Both the position numbers and the translations under genes were made by a program. From contig NZ_JACCBX010000019.1 of NCBI RefSeq assembly GCF_013409995.1, positions 54,861 through 118,860 of the forward strand: DNA of 64,000 nt, written 5' to 3'. Source of the stretch: Neobacillus driksii. GTDB taxonomy: Bacteria > Bacillota > Bacilli > Bacillales > Cytobacillaceae. Positions 43,719-52,064 of this stretch are shown in pieces (position 1 is the first letter of the stretch; every line of letters starts with the position of its first letter). The notes under the pieces are model-generated. The model saw nothing but the letters and a program-made list of their open reading frames with translations, was not told where the DNA came from and did no database searches.

Positions 43719-44333
43719 ATGTTTGGAAAAGTAGCAGCAGATATATTAGGACTAAGTGATGTGGGTTCTGTAATTAAACCAGAAAATTATGATAAGGTAG
43801 ATTCTGATGATTATGTTATGCATGAAGATAACGAAAGGATATATTTTTTAATTAAATCTAAATCGGATGAATATTGTTTCACCAATAATGCGCTTATTCA
43901 CCTTGATGGAACAAGTGCCACAAGTAAAAAAAGGATGCTTCACCGCTATAGTTATGCTACAAATCGTATATCTGATGTAAAGCTAGAAACAGCTGGCACT
44001 GTCGATCTAGATATTGAAATAAAATTTAAAATAGGTGCACAGCCTTTCTCTATTGATGTCCATAAAAAACACATTGAAGAAGTTAAAGATCTATACAAGG
44101 CACTCATTAAAATAGCAGAAATCACTCACGATAATGAGATATCTCTTCGATACGCAAAAGAAAGCCTTGATATTGCTTCCACCACATTAGGTAGGGTTAC
44201 TAGCTCTGATAACAACTTGGTCGTTCAATTTAAAATGTTAAACCAAGCAGCCTTCCAATGGTTAGAGGAAAGCAAAAAGCAATATAATGTAAAAGATTTT
44301 GGCTATGTATTTGAAAAATATATTAATAATTAA
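43719..44333 (+). CDS. yvbH: Bacterial PH-domain protein YvbH
   Basis: 204 aa. MFGKVAADILGLSDVGSVI, DDYVMHEDNERIYFLIKSKSD and AGTVDLDIEIKFKIG are the start and core of the YvbH family: an N-terminal bacterial PH-like domain (about 30-130) plus the YvbH extension. No signal peptide. Role unknown. Confidence 0.88.
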   Translation: MFGKVAADILGLSDVGSVIKPENYDKVDSDDYVMHEDNERIYFLIKSKSDEYCFTNNALIHLDGTSATSKKRMLHRYSYATNRISDVKLETAGTVDLDIEIKFKIGAQPFSIDVHKKHIEEVKDLYKALIKIAEITHDNEISLRYAKESLDIASTTLGRVTSSDNNLVVQFKMLNQAAFQWLEESKKQYNVKDFGYVFEKYINN

Positions 44334-44361
44334 AGTAACTCTTAATGTAGTATCCATAAAA

Positions 44362-44383
44362 AAACAGACCCAAAGGTCTGTTT
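44362..44383. terminator. Bidirectional terminator yvbH / cold shock gene
   Basis: AAACAGACC and GGTCTGTTT with A and T runs on both sides. Confidence 0.88.
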
Positions 44384-44400
44384 TTTTTCACACTATGTGA

Positions 44401-44601
44401 TTAAGCTTTGTTTACGTTAGCAGCTTGTGGTCCACGAGCTCCTTGCTCAACATTGAAAGTCACTGATTGACCTTCTTCAAGAGTTTTAAAGCCTTCGCCT
44501 TGGATTGCTGAAAAGTGAACGAATACATCTTCTCCGCCTTCGCGCTCGATGAATCCGAAACCTTTTTCTGCATTAAACCATTTTACTTTACCGTTTTCCA
44601 T
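44401..44601 (-). CDS. Cold shock protein (CspB/CspD family)
   Basis: 66 aa single cold-shock domain. RNP1 KGFGFIE and RNP2 VFVHFSAI are intact. It is closest in my memory to CspB of Bacillus (FSAIQGEGFKTLEEGQ identical). RNA chaperone in the cytoplasm. AGGAGG lies 9 bp before ATG, after a ~113-nt leader typical of cold-regulated csp mRNAs. Confidence 0.95.
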   Translation of the reverse strand: MENGKVKWFNAEKGFGFIEREGGEDVFVHFSAIQGEGFKTLEEGQSVTFNVEQGARGPQAANVNKA

Positions 44602-44720
44602 ATTTGTTGCCTCCTAGTGTGTAATCCACACATTGTATTACTATTCTTGCTCTTTGTGATCCAGGCGAAAAGCAATAACTTATTCTTCCCTTTACTATCG
44701 AACAAAAATAATTCTAGATA

Positions 44721-44749
44721 ATTATACCAAATAATGAAGAAATAAGCAA
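44721..44749 (-). promoter_or_regulatory. Extended -10 promoter of the csp gene
   Basis: TTGCTT (44744-44749), 17-bp spacer, TATAAT (44721-44726) preceded by TGG, on the minus strand. Start near 44714, so the leader is ~113 nt. Confidence 0.75.
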
Positions 44750-44819
44750 GGTCTTGTCCATTATTTTCCCTTTTTCATACTGCATAAACCACTTACAGAC
44801 TGGTAAAGTTATTAAAAAT

Positions 44820-44845
44820 GTCACTAGGATGATTATCCTAGTGAC
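44820..44845 (-). terminator. Terminator of the XRE-type gene
   Basis: GTCACTAGGAT and ATCCTAGTGAC form a perfect 11-bp stem; ATTTTTAAT follows on the minus strand. Confidence 0.75.
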
Positions 44846-44857
44846 TTGTAGAAGAAC

Positions 44858-45079
44858 TTAAATTTTCTCTTCTAATTCCCAGTCGTATAAATCCTCGATC
44901 TGGCAATTTAACTCTTTAGAAATCGACATTGCAGCACTAAGATTCATCACTTTTTTTGACATGTAACCATTAAGTTGTTCCAAAGGGATGTGTGTACTCT
45001 TTTCCAATCCTTCGAGATTCATACTGTTCTTAGATAATAAGGCTTCGAGGTTACTCTTTTTCGCTTTATAATTTGACAA
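44858..45079 (-). CDS. XRE-type helix-turn-helix protein, 73 aa
   Basis: TTG start after GAGGTG. The sequence NLEGLEKSTHIPLEQLNGYM and NLSAAMSISKELNCQIEDLY fits a Cro/C1 helix-turn-helix with the usual closing block. Small, stand-alone regulator, divergent from the gene at 45247; it may control itself and that neighbour. Confidence 0.7.
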   Translation of the reverse strand: MSNYKAKKSNLEALLSKNSMNLEGLEKSTHIPLEQLNGYMSKKVMNLSAAMSISKELNCQIEDLYDWELEEKI

Positions 45080-45246
45080 AATGACACCTCACTTTTCAAA
45101 TAGTGTAACACAATGAAAATGTAAATGAAAGGAATCACACTTTTTCCGACAGCATAGACGTCACAGAAAAAGCTTCATTAATGCGAAACAAGCGGCCGAA
45201 CAAAAAATGTGCTATAATTAAGTTTGATGAAAAAAGGGGTGTTGAT

Positions 45247-45420
45247 TTGAGAAATTCCAATAACAGATTCAATAGCGGGCAAACTGTGAAACTTAAAGAC
45301 ACTGGCGAGGAAGTTACGATCTTAAAATGGCAGTATGTAAAAAACATGAAAAGATATTCTTACATTGTTAAGGAACATCCCGGAACATTTTTTTTCGAAG
45401 AAGAATTTCAAACTCAATAG
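45247..45420 (+). CDS. Hypothetical protein, 57 aa, probable SH3-like fold
   Basis: TTG 45247 follows AAAAAGGGGTG; a longer frame from 45181 has no ribosome site and would run over the promoter. The promoter is an extended -10, TGCTATAAT, at 45210-45218. The protein pattern (FNSGQTVKLKDTGEEVTILK, then WQYVKNMKRYSYIVKEHPG) is a run of short strands like YodC/KOW-type beta barrels. Function unknown. Confidence 0.6.
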   Translation: MRNSNNRFNSGQTVKLKDTGEEVTILKWQYVKNMKRYSYIVKEHPGTFFFEEEFQTQ

Positions 45421-45431
45421 ATGTATAAAAA

Positions 45432-45457
45432 AAGACCAAATCCAAGGGATTGGTCTT
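45432..45457 (+). terminator. Intrinsic terminator
   Basis: AAGACCAAATCC and GGATTGGTCTT (one bulge), then CTTTTATTTT. Confidence 0.8.
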
Positions 45458-45467
45458 CTTTTATTTT

Positions 45468-45499
45468 GTCTAGCTCAGCGCCCAGGCGCTTCCGCTTTT
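45468..45499. repeat. Fragment of a dispersed Bacillus intergenic repeat
   Basis: GTCTAGCTCAGCGCCCAGGC and the following CGCTTCCGCTTTT match the start of a repeat I recall from many Bacillaceae intergenic regions (TCTAGCTCCAGCGCC). It is GC-rich compared with its surroundings and lies just after a terminator. Confidence 0.5.
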
Positions 45500-45504
45500 C
45501 ATTA

Positions 45505-46896
45505 TTAAAATTCTGCATTACCAGTAGTTCTTGGAAATGGAATAACATCTCTAATGTTAGACATACCAGTGAGGTACATAATTAAGCGTTCGAAACCTAG
45601 ACCATAGCCAGAGTGTTTTGTACCGCCGTATTTTCTAAGCTCTAGGTACCACCAATAATCTTCTTCATTCATACCAAGTTCATTAATTTTTCCAGCAAGA
45701 ATATCCTCGCGCTCTTCACGCTGACTTCCACCGATTAATTCCCCAATTCCTGGTACAAGTAGATCAGTTGCAGCAACCGTCTTATTATCTTCATTCAACC
45801 TCATATAGAAGGCTTTAATTTCCTTCGGATAATCTGTTACAAACACTGGTTTTTTGAATACTTTTTCGCATAAATAACGCTCATGTTCTGTTTGCAGGTC
45901 GAGGCCCCATTCAACTGGATAGGCAAACTTTTCACCAGATTCGATTAAAATATTGATGGCTTCCGTGTACGTAACGCGTCCAAAACTTGAAGTATGGGCA
46001 TTGTTTAAGCGATCTAATAATCCTTTTTCAATAAAGCTGTTGAAGAAATTCATTTCTTCAGGAGCATGTTCAAGGACATAGCCAATAACATACTTAACCA
46101 TATCTTCAGCCAGGTCCATAATATCTGGAAGCTCAGCAAAAGCCAATTCTGGCTCAATCATCCAAAATTCTGCTGCATGTCGTGCAGTATTAGAATTCTC
46201 CGCTCTAAATGTCGGACCAAATGTATAAACATTGCGGAATGCAAGAGCAAAAGCTTCTGCAGACAACTGACCGCTTACTGTTAGGTTGGTTTCTTTATTA
46301 AAGAAATCCTTCGTTAAATCCGTTTTCCCCTCTTCATTTTTAGGAGGGTTCTCGATATCTAGTGTGGTAACGCGGAACATTTCACCCGCACCCTCTGTAT
46401 CACTTCCCGTGATAATTGGTGAATGGACATAAACAAATCCCTTATCTTGAAAGAATTTATGAATCGCATAGGAAGCTAAAGACCTAACACGAAAAACTGC
46501 AGAAAATGTATTCGTCCGCGGTCTTAAATGGGCGATGGTTCTTAAATATTCAAATGAATGCTTCTTCTTTTGCAATGGATAGTCGGTATTTGACAGTCCT
46601 TCGATTGAAATATTCGTCGCTTTAATTTCAAACGGCTGTTTGGCTTGTGGAGTATGAATGAAATCTCCCTCTACCTTAATAGATGAACTAATAGGAAGTT
46701 TTGCAATCTCCTTAAAATTTTCAAGCTGCTCATCAAAAACAATTTGAACACCCTTGAAGAAGCTGCCATCATTCAACTCAATGAATCCAAAGGTTTTTGA
46801 ATCACGAATCGTGCGAATCCACCCAGATAATTGAACCTTCTGGTCTATGTAATCTTCTGTATTTCTGTACAAATCCTTTATTAAGGCTAGTTTCAT
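45505..46896 (-). CDS. asnS: Asparaginyl-tRNA synthetase, long (~463 aa) type
   Basis: 463 aa from ATG 46896 with GGAGG 10 bp ahead; the upstream open frame overlaps the leader terminator and is rejected. N-terminal OB fold (VQLSGWIRTIRDSKTFGFIE), motif 2 FRAENSNTARHAAEFWMIEPE in outline, motif 3 GYGLGFERLIMYLTG. The length is that of the E. coli/clostridial form; B. subtilis AsnS is ~430 aa. It charges tRNA-Asn. The leader contains a terminator (46923-46959) but no T-box sequence that I can find. Confidence 0.93.
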   Translation of the reverse strand: MKLALIKDLYRNTEDYIDQKVQLSGWIRTIRDSKTFGFIELNDGSFFKGVQIVFDEQLENFKEIAKLPISSSIKVEGDFIHTPQAKQPFEIKATNISIEGLSNTDYPLQKKKHSFEYLRTIAHLRPRTNTFSAVFRVRSLASYAIHKFFQDKGFVYVHSPIITGSDTEGAGEMFRVTTLDIENPPKNEEGKTDLTKDFFNKETNLTVSGQLSAEAFALAFRNVYTFGPTFRAENSNTARHAAEFWMIEPELAFAELPDIMDLAEDMVKYVIGYVLEHAPEEMNFFNSFIEKGLLDRLNNAHTSSFGRVTYTEAINILIESGEKFAYPVEWGLDLQTEHERYLCEKVFKKPVFVTDYPKEIKAFYMRLNEDNKTVAATDLLVPGIGELIGGSQREEREDILAGKINELGMNEEDYWWYLELRKYGGTKHSGYGLGFERLIMYLTGMSNIRDVIPFPRTTGNAEF

Positions 46897-46922
46897 GAAA
46901 ATGCTACCTCCAACTTTTATGT

Positions 46923-46959
46923 AAAAATAAAAACCCTCCCGCCCAATGGGACTAGAAGG
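46923..46959 (-). terminator. Attenuator-like terminator in the asnS leader
   Basis: On the minus strand CCTTCTAGTCC pairs with GGGCGGGAGGG (one mismatch, several G-U) around CATT and is followed by TTTTTATTTTT. It lies inside the ~97-nt leader, 27 bp before the start codon. Confidence 0.7.
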
Positions 46960-46999
46960 TAATTTCCACAATATAATAGTTTCATTTATCCCTTCAATA

Positions 47000-47028
47000 T
47001 TATATAAAACTCCTGGCAAATAAGCAAT
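47000..47028 (-). promoter_or_regulatory. Promoter of asnS
   Basis: TTGCTT (47023-47028), 17-bp spacer, TATAAT (47000-47005). Start near 46993. Confidence 0.75.
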
Positions 47029-47143
47029 ATTCAACAAAAATCATGCTTTTCTAAGGAATTTTCGGAATATTAGCAGGATTTTTAAGATAGGAAGTCGAAA
47101 TTGTTATCCATTGTTCGATTCTTGATAAAAATAAGGAGTGTTG

Positions 47144-47377
47144 ATGGTGGACAAAGTTACTTGCATTGCTTTTCTCCTGTATCATTCTTCGAAGAGTCAA
47201 GACATCCGAGAAAAAGCCATTCAATTACTGAATGGCGATGTATCTATTAGGGATTTAAAAAGAAATACTGTTATTCAAGCCCATTTAATTTTGGCCGAGT
47301 CCGCTTTAAGAAAAAATAACATCGACAAACTAAAGATCCAGCAGTTTGCCGAGGAATTCTTATTACTTGAGGTTTAA
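47144..47377 (+). CDS. Hypothetical protein, 77 aa
   Basis: AAGGAG five bases before ATG 47144; upstream GTG and TTG codons overlap that site. Small, helical, with KAIQLLNGDVSIRDLKRNTV in the centre. Its stop overlaps that of the convergent acetyltransferase by two bases. Family not recognised. Confidence 0.6.
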   Translation: MVDKVTCIAFLLYHSSKSQDIREKAIQLLNGDVSIRDLKRNTVIQAHLILAESALRKNNIDKLKIQQFAEEFLLLEV

Positions 47378-47850
47378 GCTTCCTTCGGGAAGTTTTTTTC
47401 ATACACAAAAATTTCCTTGCCATTTTCACTTAAAGCTGTTTTAATATAAAGAAACCCTAATGATTCCCAGAACTGTTTTGCCCTTACATTTTCTTTTATT
47501 ACACCGAGTCGAACACACCTCAAGCCTCGATTACGCATTTCACTTTCATAAAGCGCATAGGCATGTGCACCAAAACCAAATCCTTGATAATCACTATGAA
47601 TCATTAACAGTCCCAACCACGGGCACTGATCTTTTGGATTTTTCATTAAGTAATCCATAACGCCTATATACGTATCATCGAGCTTAATAAACAAGCTAAT
47701 GGTATCAGGATTCAAAAACTCTTCTTCTATATCGGTAAGCTCCCTTAGGGGACTGCCATTTTCAACAAGATTGTAATCTGGATTTGAATTTATCATTTCA
47801 AGCGCAATATACAGCGTTTGTTTCTTTATCTCTTCAAAATGAACTGACAT
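47374..47850 (-). CDS. GNAT family N-acetyltransferase
   Basis: 158 aa. Acetyl-CoA motif IHSDYQGFGFGAHAYALYE and the late block VRAKQFWESLGFLYIK are those of GNAT enzymes. GGGAGG precedes ATG. Monocistronic; substrate unknown. Confidence 0.85.
   Translation of the reverse strand: MSVHFEEIKKQTLYIALEMINSNPDYNLVENGSPLRELTDIEEEFLNPDTISLFIKLDDTYIGVMDYLMKNPKDQCPWLGLLMIHSDYQGFGFGAHAYALYESEMRNRGLRCVRLGVIKENVRAKQFWESLGFLYIKTALSENGKEIFVYEKNFPKEA
47376..47399 (+). terminator. UUCG-tetraloop terminator
   Basis: CTTCC-TTCG-GGAAG followed by seven T; it ends the 77-aa gene and lies within the last codons of the convergent GNAT gene. Confidence 0.8.
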
Positions 47851-47903
47851 CCTTTGACCTCCCAGCTAAACGAATAAAACCATTATATCAATTCCACGTA
47901 AAA

Positions 47904-47932
47904 TTCATAAAAGTTTTCAAAAAAACTATAAT
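47904..47932 (+). promoter_or_regulatory. Promoter of the BA3454-family gene
   Basis: TTCATA, 17-bp spacer, TATAAT; the start point would be only a few bases before the ribosome site. Confidence 0.5.
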
Positions 47933-47947
47933 GAGAAAGGTGATACT

Positions 47948-48085
47948 ATGCTCCAAGTAAATGTAAAAGTAACGTATGAAGGAAAAGACTATTTAACAAA
48001 TGTATTAGCGAATCCTAACACCCCCGATGAAGAAATTTACCGACTTGCTTTTGAACAGGTTGAAAGGCAATGGAAAAATAACTAA
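47948..48085 (+). CDS. BA3454 family stress response protein, 45 aa
   Basis: Small gene with GAAAGGTGATACT before ATG. MLQVNVKVTYEGKDYLTNVL and PDEEIYRLAFEQVERQWKNN span the whole protein and resemble the BA3454 family of Bacillus. A promoter lies just upstream and a terminator just after. Function not known beyond induction by stress in relatives. Confidence 0.7.
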   Translation: MLQVNVKVTYEGKDYLTNVLANPNTPDEEIYRLAFEQVERQWKNN

Positions 48086-48093
48086 ACACCGTA

Positions 48094-48124
48094 AAAACAG
48101 CGACCACTTTTTGGCCGCTGTTTT
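48094..48124. terminator. Bidirectional terminator
   Basis: AAAACAGCG-CC pairs with GG-CGCTGTTTT, flanked by A and T runs; shared with helD. Confidence 0.85.
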
Positions 48125-48131
48125 TTATGTT

Positions 48132-50456
48132 TTATTCTAACTCATATAAGTTTCCCGGAACTTCGTTCATAAGTGGACTGATTTCCTTTGTTGCATACAT
48201 GTGCAGCCTATGCATTGCACGTGTACAGACTGTGTAGAATAACTTCCTTTCACTTTCATTTTTGTATTGTGAACTATCATAAAGAATAACACCATCAAAT
48301 TCGATACCTTTTGCCAAATACGACGAGATTACCAATATCCCTTTTTCATAAGCAATTGTAGCCTTCTCAATGAGGTGTACAGGAATGACATCTTTCAATG
48401 CGGTATATACCCTTTTACTCTCTGCAGCCGTTCTACAAATAACTGCAATGGTTCGGTGCCCTTCATTTAAAAATTCATTTATTTTACCCAAGATCAAACC
48501 ATTTAATTGGTTTTGCTCAGCTAGTTTTACCGATGGCTTCTTACCATGGCGATTAAATGGTTCAATTTTTTCCCCACCCTCTACCAAACTGCTGGTGAAA
48601 TCAACAATCTCCTTAGTAGAACGATAGGTCTTTGTCAAAACAATCTTTTCAATGTCTTCCCCTTTTTCTTCATAATCCGATATAACTGTTGCTGATCCGG
48701 TTGCACCTGAGTAAATAGCCTGATTAAAATCCCCGAGCAGCGTCATCTTACTATAAGGAAAAAGTCTTTGTATCAGTGCAAACTGAAATGGAGAATAGTC
48801 CTGAGCTTCGTCGATAAAAATATGACGAATACCGGTTGAAGACTTCCTGCCCTTTATTAAGTCCTGCAGGTAGACAAACGGCGTCGCATCCTCATAGGAT
48901 ATTTTATAGTTTGCTAATGTTTCAACCGTCTGCGTACAAATTTGAGTCCAATCATCTAAAAGGACTTCTAGGTTTTCGGCCCCCTTTATAAATAACTGGC
49001 TATATAATCCCTTCATATCGAGGAAATTTAACTTTTTAACACGAGAAAATAATGGCCTGAATTTTTGCTTGACTACCTTTTCAGCCAAAATCTTTTGTTC
49101 CTGTTCAAAATCATCAAAACTTTTCTCGGTATACCGGTCTTTCCCTTGCAATTCCTGATATGCTTCTAAATAGTCCTCTTTTTCAAGATATTGTACCTCA
49201 TCCTCTACCCAGCTTTTTGAGCGTTCTTGTTTGACTTTCCTCTTCAACTCTCTTAAAAGCCAATCCTTCACCATTTCCATACGGTTTGGGATGGTGAAAC
49301 TCGCATCTAGGGAATAAAAATAATCATAAATCAATTGATTAGATATGATAATTTCGCCTCTAAATACTAGGTCTTTAAAAAGCAGACCCTTACTTGATAA
49401 TTGAATCACATACCGGTCAATCATTTCTTTAAACGGTAGACTGGCTTTATACCGAATTCCTCTAACCCTAGTATCGTAGTCCGGATGTTCCCCATTGTTA
49501 AGTAGAAATTCCATTTGATCAAACGGATCCTCGACATCAAATTCACTGCCAATCCGATTATTTAAGTATTCCATAAAGGTAGCCTGCTCCATGTTCTCTT
49601 CCCCTAGTTCAGGGAGTACCGTGGATACGTAGGAGTTAAATAACGGGTTTGGTGAAAACAACATGATATTCTCAGACTTTATGGTTTCACGATATCTGTA
49701 CAATAAATAAGCAACACGCTGAAGGGCTGCTGATGTTTTACCGCTGCCTGCTACTCCTTGAACAATAAGGAGTTTACTTCGCTCATTACGGATAATCAGG
49801 TTTTGTTCACGCTGAATCGTAGCAACAATGCTCTTCATCTGTGCATTTGCATTATTTCCTAGAACCTCTTGAAGCATTTCATCTCCAATGGTAACACCTG
49901 TATCAAACATTGCTTTAATGTCCGATGCACGAATGATAAATTGTCTTTTCAGCTTCATTTCTCCTTTGATTTCCCCATCCATTGTGGGATAAGAAGCAGG
50001 ACCAGGAGCAAAATCATAATAAAGGCTGGAAATTGGTGCACGCCAATCATAAATTAAAAAATTCTCATCATGCTCATCCATTAAAGAAGCAATTCCGAGA
50101 TAAACTTGATCAACATTTTTTTCATCTGCTTCTAAAAAATCAATCCGTCCAAAATAGGGTGAGTATTTTAAGCGTTCAAGGATACGGATCTGTTTATCCA
50201 TTTGTTTAAATGTACGTTCCCGCTCTGATAATAACTCTGCTTGCTGCTTTATGCTGGCTGCCGTCTCAATCACATCATCCGGCTCATCCATATTAACAGT
50301 TACGTCCTCCCAGAAAGTCTTTCGAAGCTCAAGTACATCTGAACTAACACCTCCAGTATTTTTCTGGAGTTTTACTTTTTTCTTATCGATTTCCATACTA
50401 ACGAAATTTACACGTTCCTGCTCCATCTGCAAGTCACTCTTTACCGTATCGCTCAT
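48132..50456 (-). CDS. helD: RNA polymerase recycling motor HelD
   Basis: 774 aa, exactly the B. subtilis length, from ATG 50456 (CTGGAGAG upstream). N-terminal long coiled-coil arm, Walker A VQGVAGSGKTSAAL, IFIDEAQDYSPFQ (Walker B), LLGDFNQAIYSG, and the UvrD-like end ISSYLAKGIEFDGVILYDSS. It removes stalled RNA polymerase from DNA with ATP. Confidence 0.95.
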   Translation of the reverse strand: MSDTVKSDLQMEQERVNFVSMEIDKKKVKLQKNTGGVSSDVLELRKTFWEDVTVNMDEPDDVIETAASIKQQAELLSERERTFKQMDKQIRILERLKYSPYFGRIDFLEADEKNVDQVYLGIASLMDEHDENFLIYDWRAPISSLYYDFAPGPASYPTMDGEIKGEMKLKRQFIIRASDIKAMFDTGVTIGDEMLQEVLGNNANAQMKSIVATIQREQNLIIRNERSKLLIVQGVAGSGKTSAALQRVAYLLYRYRETIKSENIMLFSPNPLFNSYVSTVLPELGEENMEQATFMEYLNNRIGSEFDVEDPFDQMEFLLNNGEHPDYDTRVRGIRYKASLPFKEMIDRYVIQLSSKGLLFKDLVFRGEIIISNQLIYDYFYSLDASFTIPNRMEMVKDWLLRELKRKVKQERSKSWVEDEVQYLEKEDYLEAYQELQGKDRYTEKSFDDFEQEQKILAEKVVKQKFRPLFSRVKKLNFLDMKGLYSQLFIKGAENLEVLLDDWTQICTQTVETLANYKISYEDATPFVYLQDLIKGRKSSTGIRHIFIDEAQDYSPFQFALIQRLFPYSKMTLLGDFNQAIYSGATGSATVISDYEEKGEDIEKIVLTKTYRSTKEIVDFTSSLVEGGEKIEPFNRHGKKPSVKLAEQNQLNGLILGKINEFLNEGHRTIAVICRTAAESKRVYTALKDVIPVHLIEKATIAYEKGILVISSYLAKGIEFDGVILYDSSQYKNESERKLFYTVCTRAMHRLHMYATKEISPLMNEVPGNLYELE

Positions 50457-50492
50457 TTGACCACTCTCCAGAAAAATTTTGTCCCTAAATAT

Positions 50493-50521
50493 TTGACAGA
50501 CCAACCTTGATGTGTTATTAT
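50493..50521 (+). promoter_or_regulatory. Strong promoter facing away from helD
   Basis: TTGACA (50493-50498, perfect), 17-bp spacer, TATTAT (50516-50521) with TG one base before it. It points right, towards a terminator 85 bp farther on. Confidence 0.8.
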
Positions 50522-50526
50522 ATTAT

Positions 50527-50629
50527 AGAGATGATTTGTCTTTATGCTTTTTATTTGAGACCGAAATTTATTTTATCACGGTTCAATGGTAATTACAATA
50601 AGTAACCAACGCCCAAAGGCGTTTTTTTT
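50527..50629 (+). ncRNA. Candidate small RNA or short peptide gene, ~100 nt
   Basis: A transcript from the promoter at 50493-50521 would end at AACGCC-CAAA-GGCGTT plus eight T (50608-50629). It contains a 24-codon frame from ATG 50531 (MICLYAFYLRPKFILSRFNG) but only a weak ribosome site. Its 3' end overlaps the stop of the convergent membrane protein by two bases. Could be an sRNA, or a hydrophobic/basic toxin-like peptide. Confidence 0.5.
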
Positions 50630-51527
50630 ATGTCTGTTTCTGATTTATTTTCAGCATTTTATCCTGAATATCTTCCATTTCACTCGTTTTTCTCACTCCG
50701 TATACAAGATCACTAAACTTCCCGTATAAAAATATCGCCAGTATTCGGACCGTAAAATAATCTGCTGCATGGAATTTTTCCTTTACTACTTTCCGTTTCT
50801 TAAATATTTGATCTAATCCAATTGTCATTAACAGGACACTTAGCTTTGCAGACCAATTATTCTGTTTTAAAAATGATACAGTTGAAAATATAGACACACT
50901 AATCGCATACAACGGAACAATAATAAAATGTTCTTTCCACGAATGAAATTTCCCAGCTCCGAAACGAACCTTTCTAGTTGAAGCAAATAAAAATAATAAA
51001 TTAGCTTCTGTAACCAAAATCATATTAAAAAGAGAAATAAAACGAACCAAGGGATTCCTTTTATCTAAAAGAATATTCCACCAATCACTAATTTTAAAGT
51101 ACAGAGGAATCAAGATAAAAGTATAAATGGTTCTCCACCAGTTATGTTTATACACTTTTAACCCCAAAAATAACAGTTCCACCAGTGAAAAATAAACTCC
51201 TCCAAGTAATTTCCCCACCCAACCTATTTTTAGAAAAGTGGAGAAGACCGCGGTAAAAGGTACAAAGATACCTTGTGATAAAATAGCCCCAAAAACGTTA
51301 TCAAAAAAATTCTTCTTCATTACTCTTGGTTTATAGGTATAGGCATGAAAAACATTTAAAACTACATACTCTAACAAATAAGCAAATCCGATATCAGCCA
51401 TTAATAGTGTGAATAATTGCTTTTTATTTTTGCTCTTGTAAAAAGAGTAGCCAAGCAAACTTGAGTGGATGAACAACATAATAATAAATGGTATTTTGTT
51501 TTGTTTCTTTGGTTTTCTCATTCGCAT
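50628..51527 (-). CDS. Hypothetical multi-pass membrane protein, about 299 aa
   Basis: Six to eight hydrophobic helices, many Lys and aromatic residues; KKQNKIPFIIMLFIHSSLLG opens it. ATG 51527 follows GAAGTGGGAT closely; ATG 51521 is an equal choice, and the open frame extends to 51581. I do not recognise the family (it recalls DUF-type integral proteins of Bacillus without a name). Confidence 0.6.
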   Translation of the reverse strand: MRMRKPKKQNKIPFIIMLFIHSSLLGYSFYKSKNKKQLFTLLMADIGFAYLLEYVVLNVFHAYTYKPRVMKKNFFDNVFGAILSQGIFVPFTAVFSTFLKIGWVGKLLGGVYFSLVELLFLGLKVYKHNWWRTIYTFILIPLYFKISDWWNILLDKRNPLVRFISLFNMILVTEANLLFLFASTRKVRFGAGKFHSWKEHFIIVPLYAISVSIFSTVSFLKQNNWSAKLSVLLMTIGLDQIFKKRKVVKEKFHAADYFTVRILAIFLYGKFSDLVYGVRKTSEMEDIQDKMLKINQKQT

Positions 51528-51581
51528 ATCCCACTTCATTAATGAGTTTATTGTTAGTATTTGAAAAACACACCTTTTCAA

Positions 51582-52064
51582 TCCAACATATTCCCCATTT
51601 ATCCTCCAATTTTTAGGATGTCATAATTTCTCTGTAGCTTTATAGGTATTTATCCACGGTGGTTTTTACTATGTCAGAATAACAAAATATGAACCTTAAT
51701 ATTTTCATATAATGAAAAAAATTTAAAAGTACGATTTATTTGGTGCTAAATATTATTAAAGTCCTCCACTCTTTAGCTTGCATCCTAGTTATTACTTCAA
51801 ATTTGATTCACAACCGTATTTGGTAAAAAACAAATCTAATACTACTGTAAATAGTTTATTATTATTTTCATAACACATTTATCTTCCCGTATATTTTGAC
51901 AGTTTTCGACACAACAACGGAGTTTTTTTGTCGAACCCCCCTCCTATTAGACCTATTTCCCGATGTTTACAGCTTTAAATTAGGGTAAATTCACCTACTG
52001 TTTTGTCCTAATTTTCAAAACATTATATTAATACGGCCGCAATACATTGAAATGGGGAATAATA
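51582..52064. other. Gene-free control region of inhA
   Basis: 480 bp, very AT-rich. It holds a 7-bp inverted repeat TTCGACA/TGTCGAA (51905-51911 and 51929-51935) and a C-rich stretch right after it. No clear PlcR box or sigma-A promoter could be fixed. Likely regulatory for the protease. Confidence 0.45.

Noticed and set aside
46900..47000. T-box riboswitch for asnS
   Set aside because: The T-box core GGGTGGNACCGCG was not found.
46897..47037. N-terminal extension of AsnRS
   Set aside because: It runs over the promoter and the leader terminator.
51661..51720. PlcR box before inhA (TATG...CATA)
   Set aside because: The half-sites are too far apart (22 bp) for the PlcR consensus.
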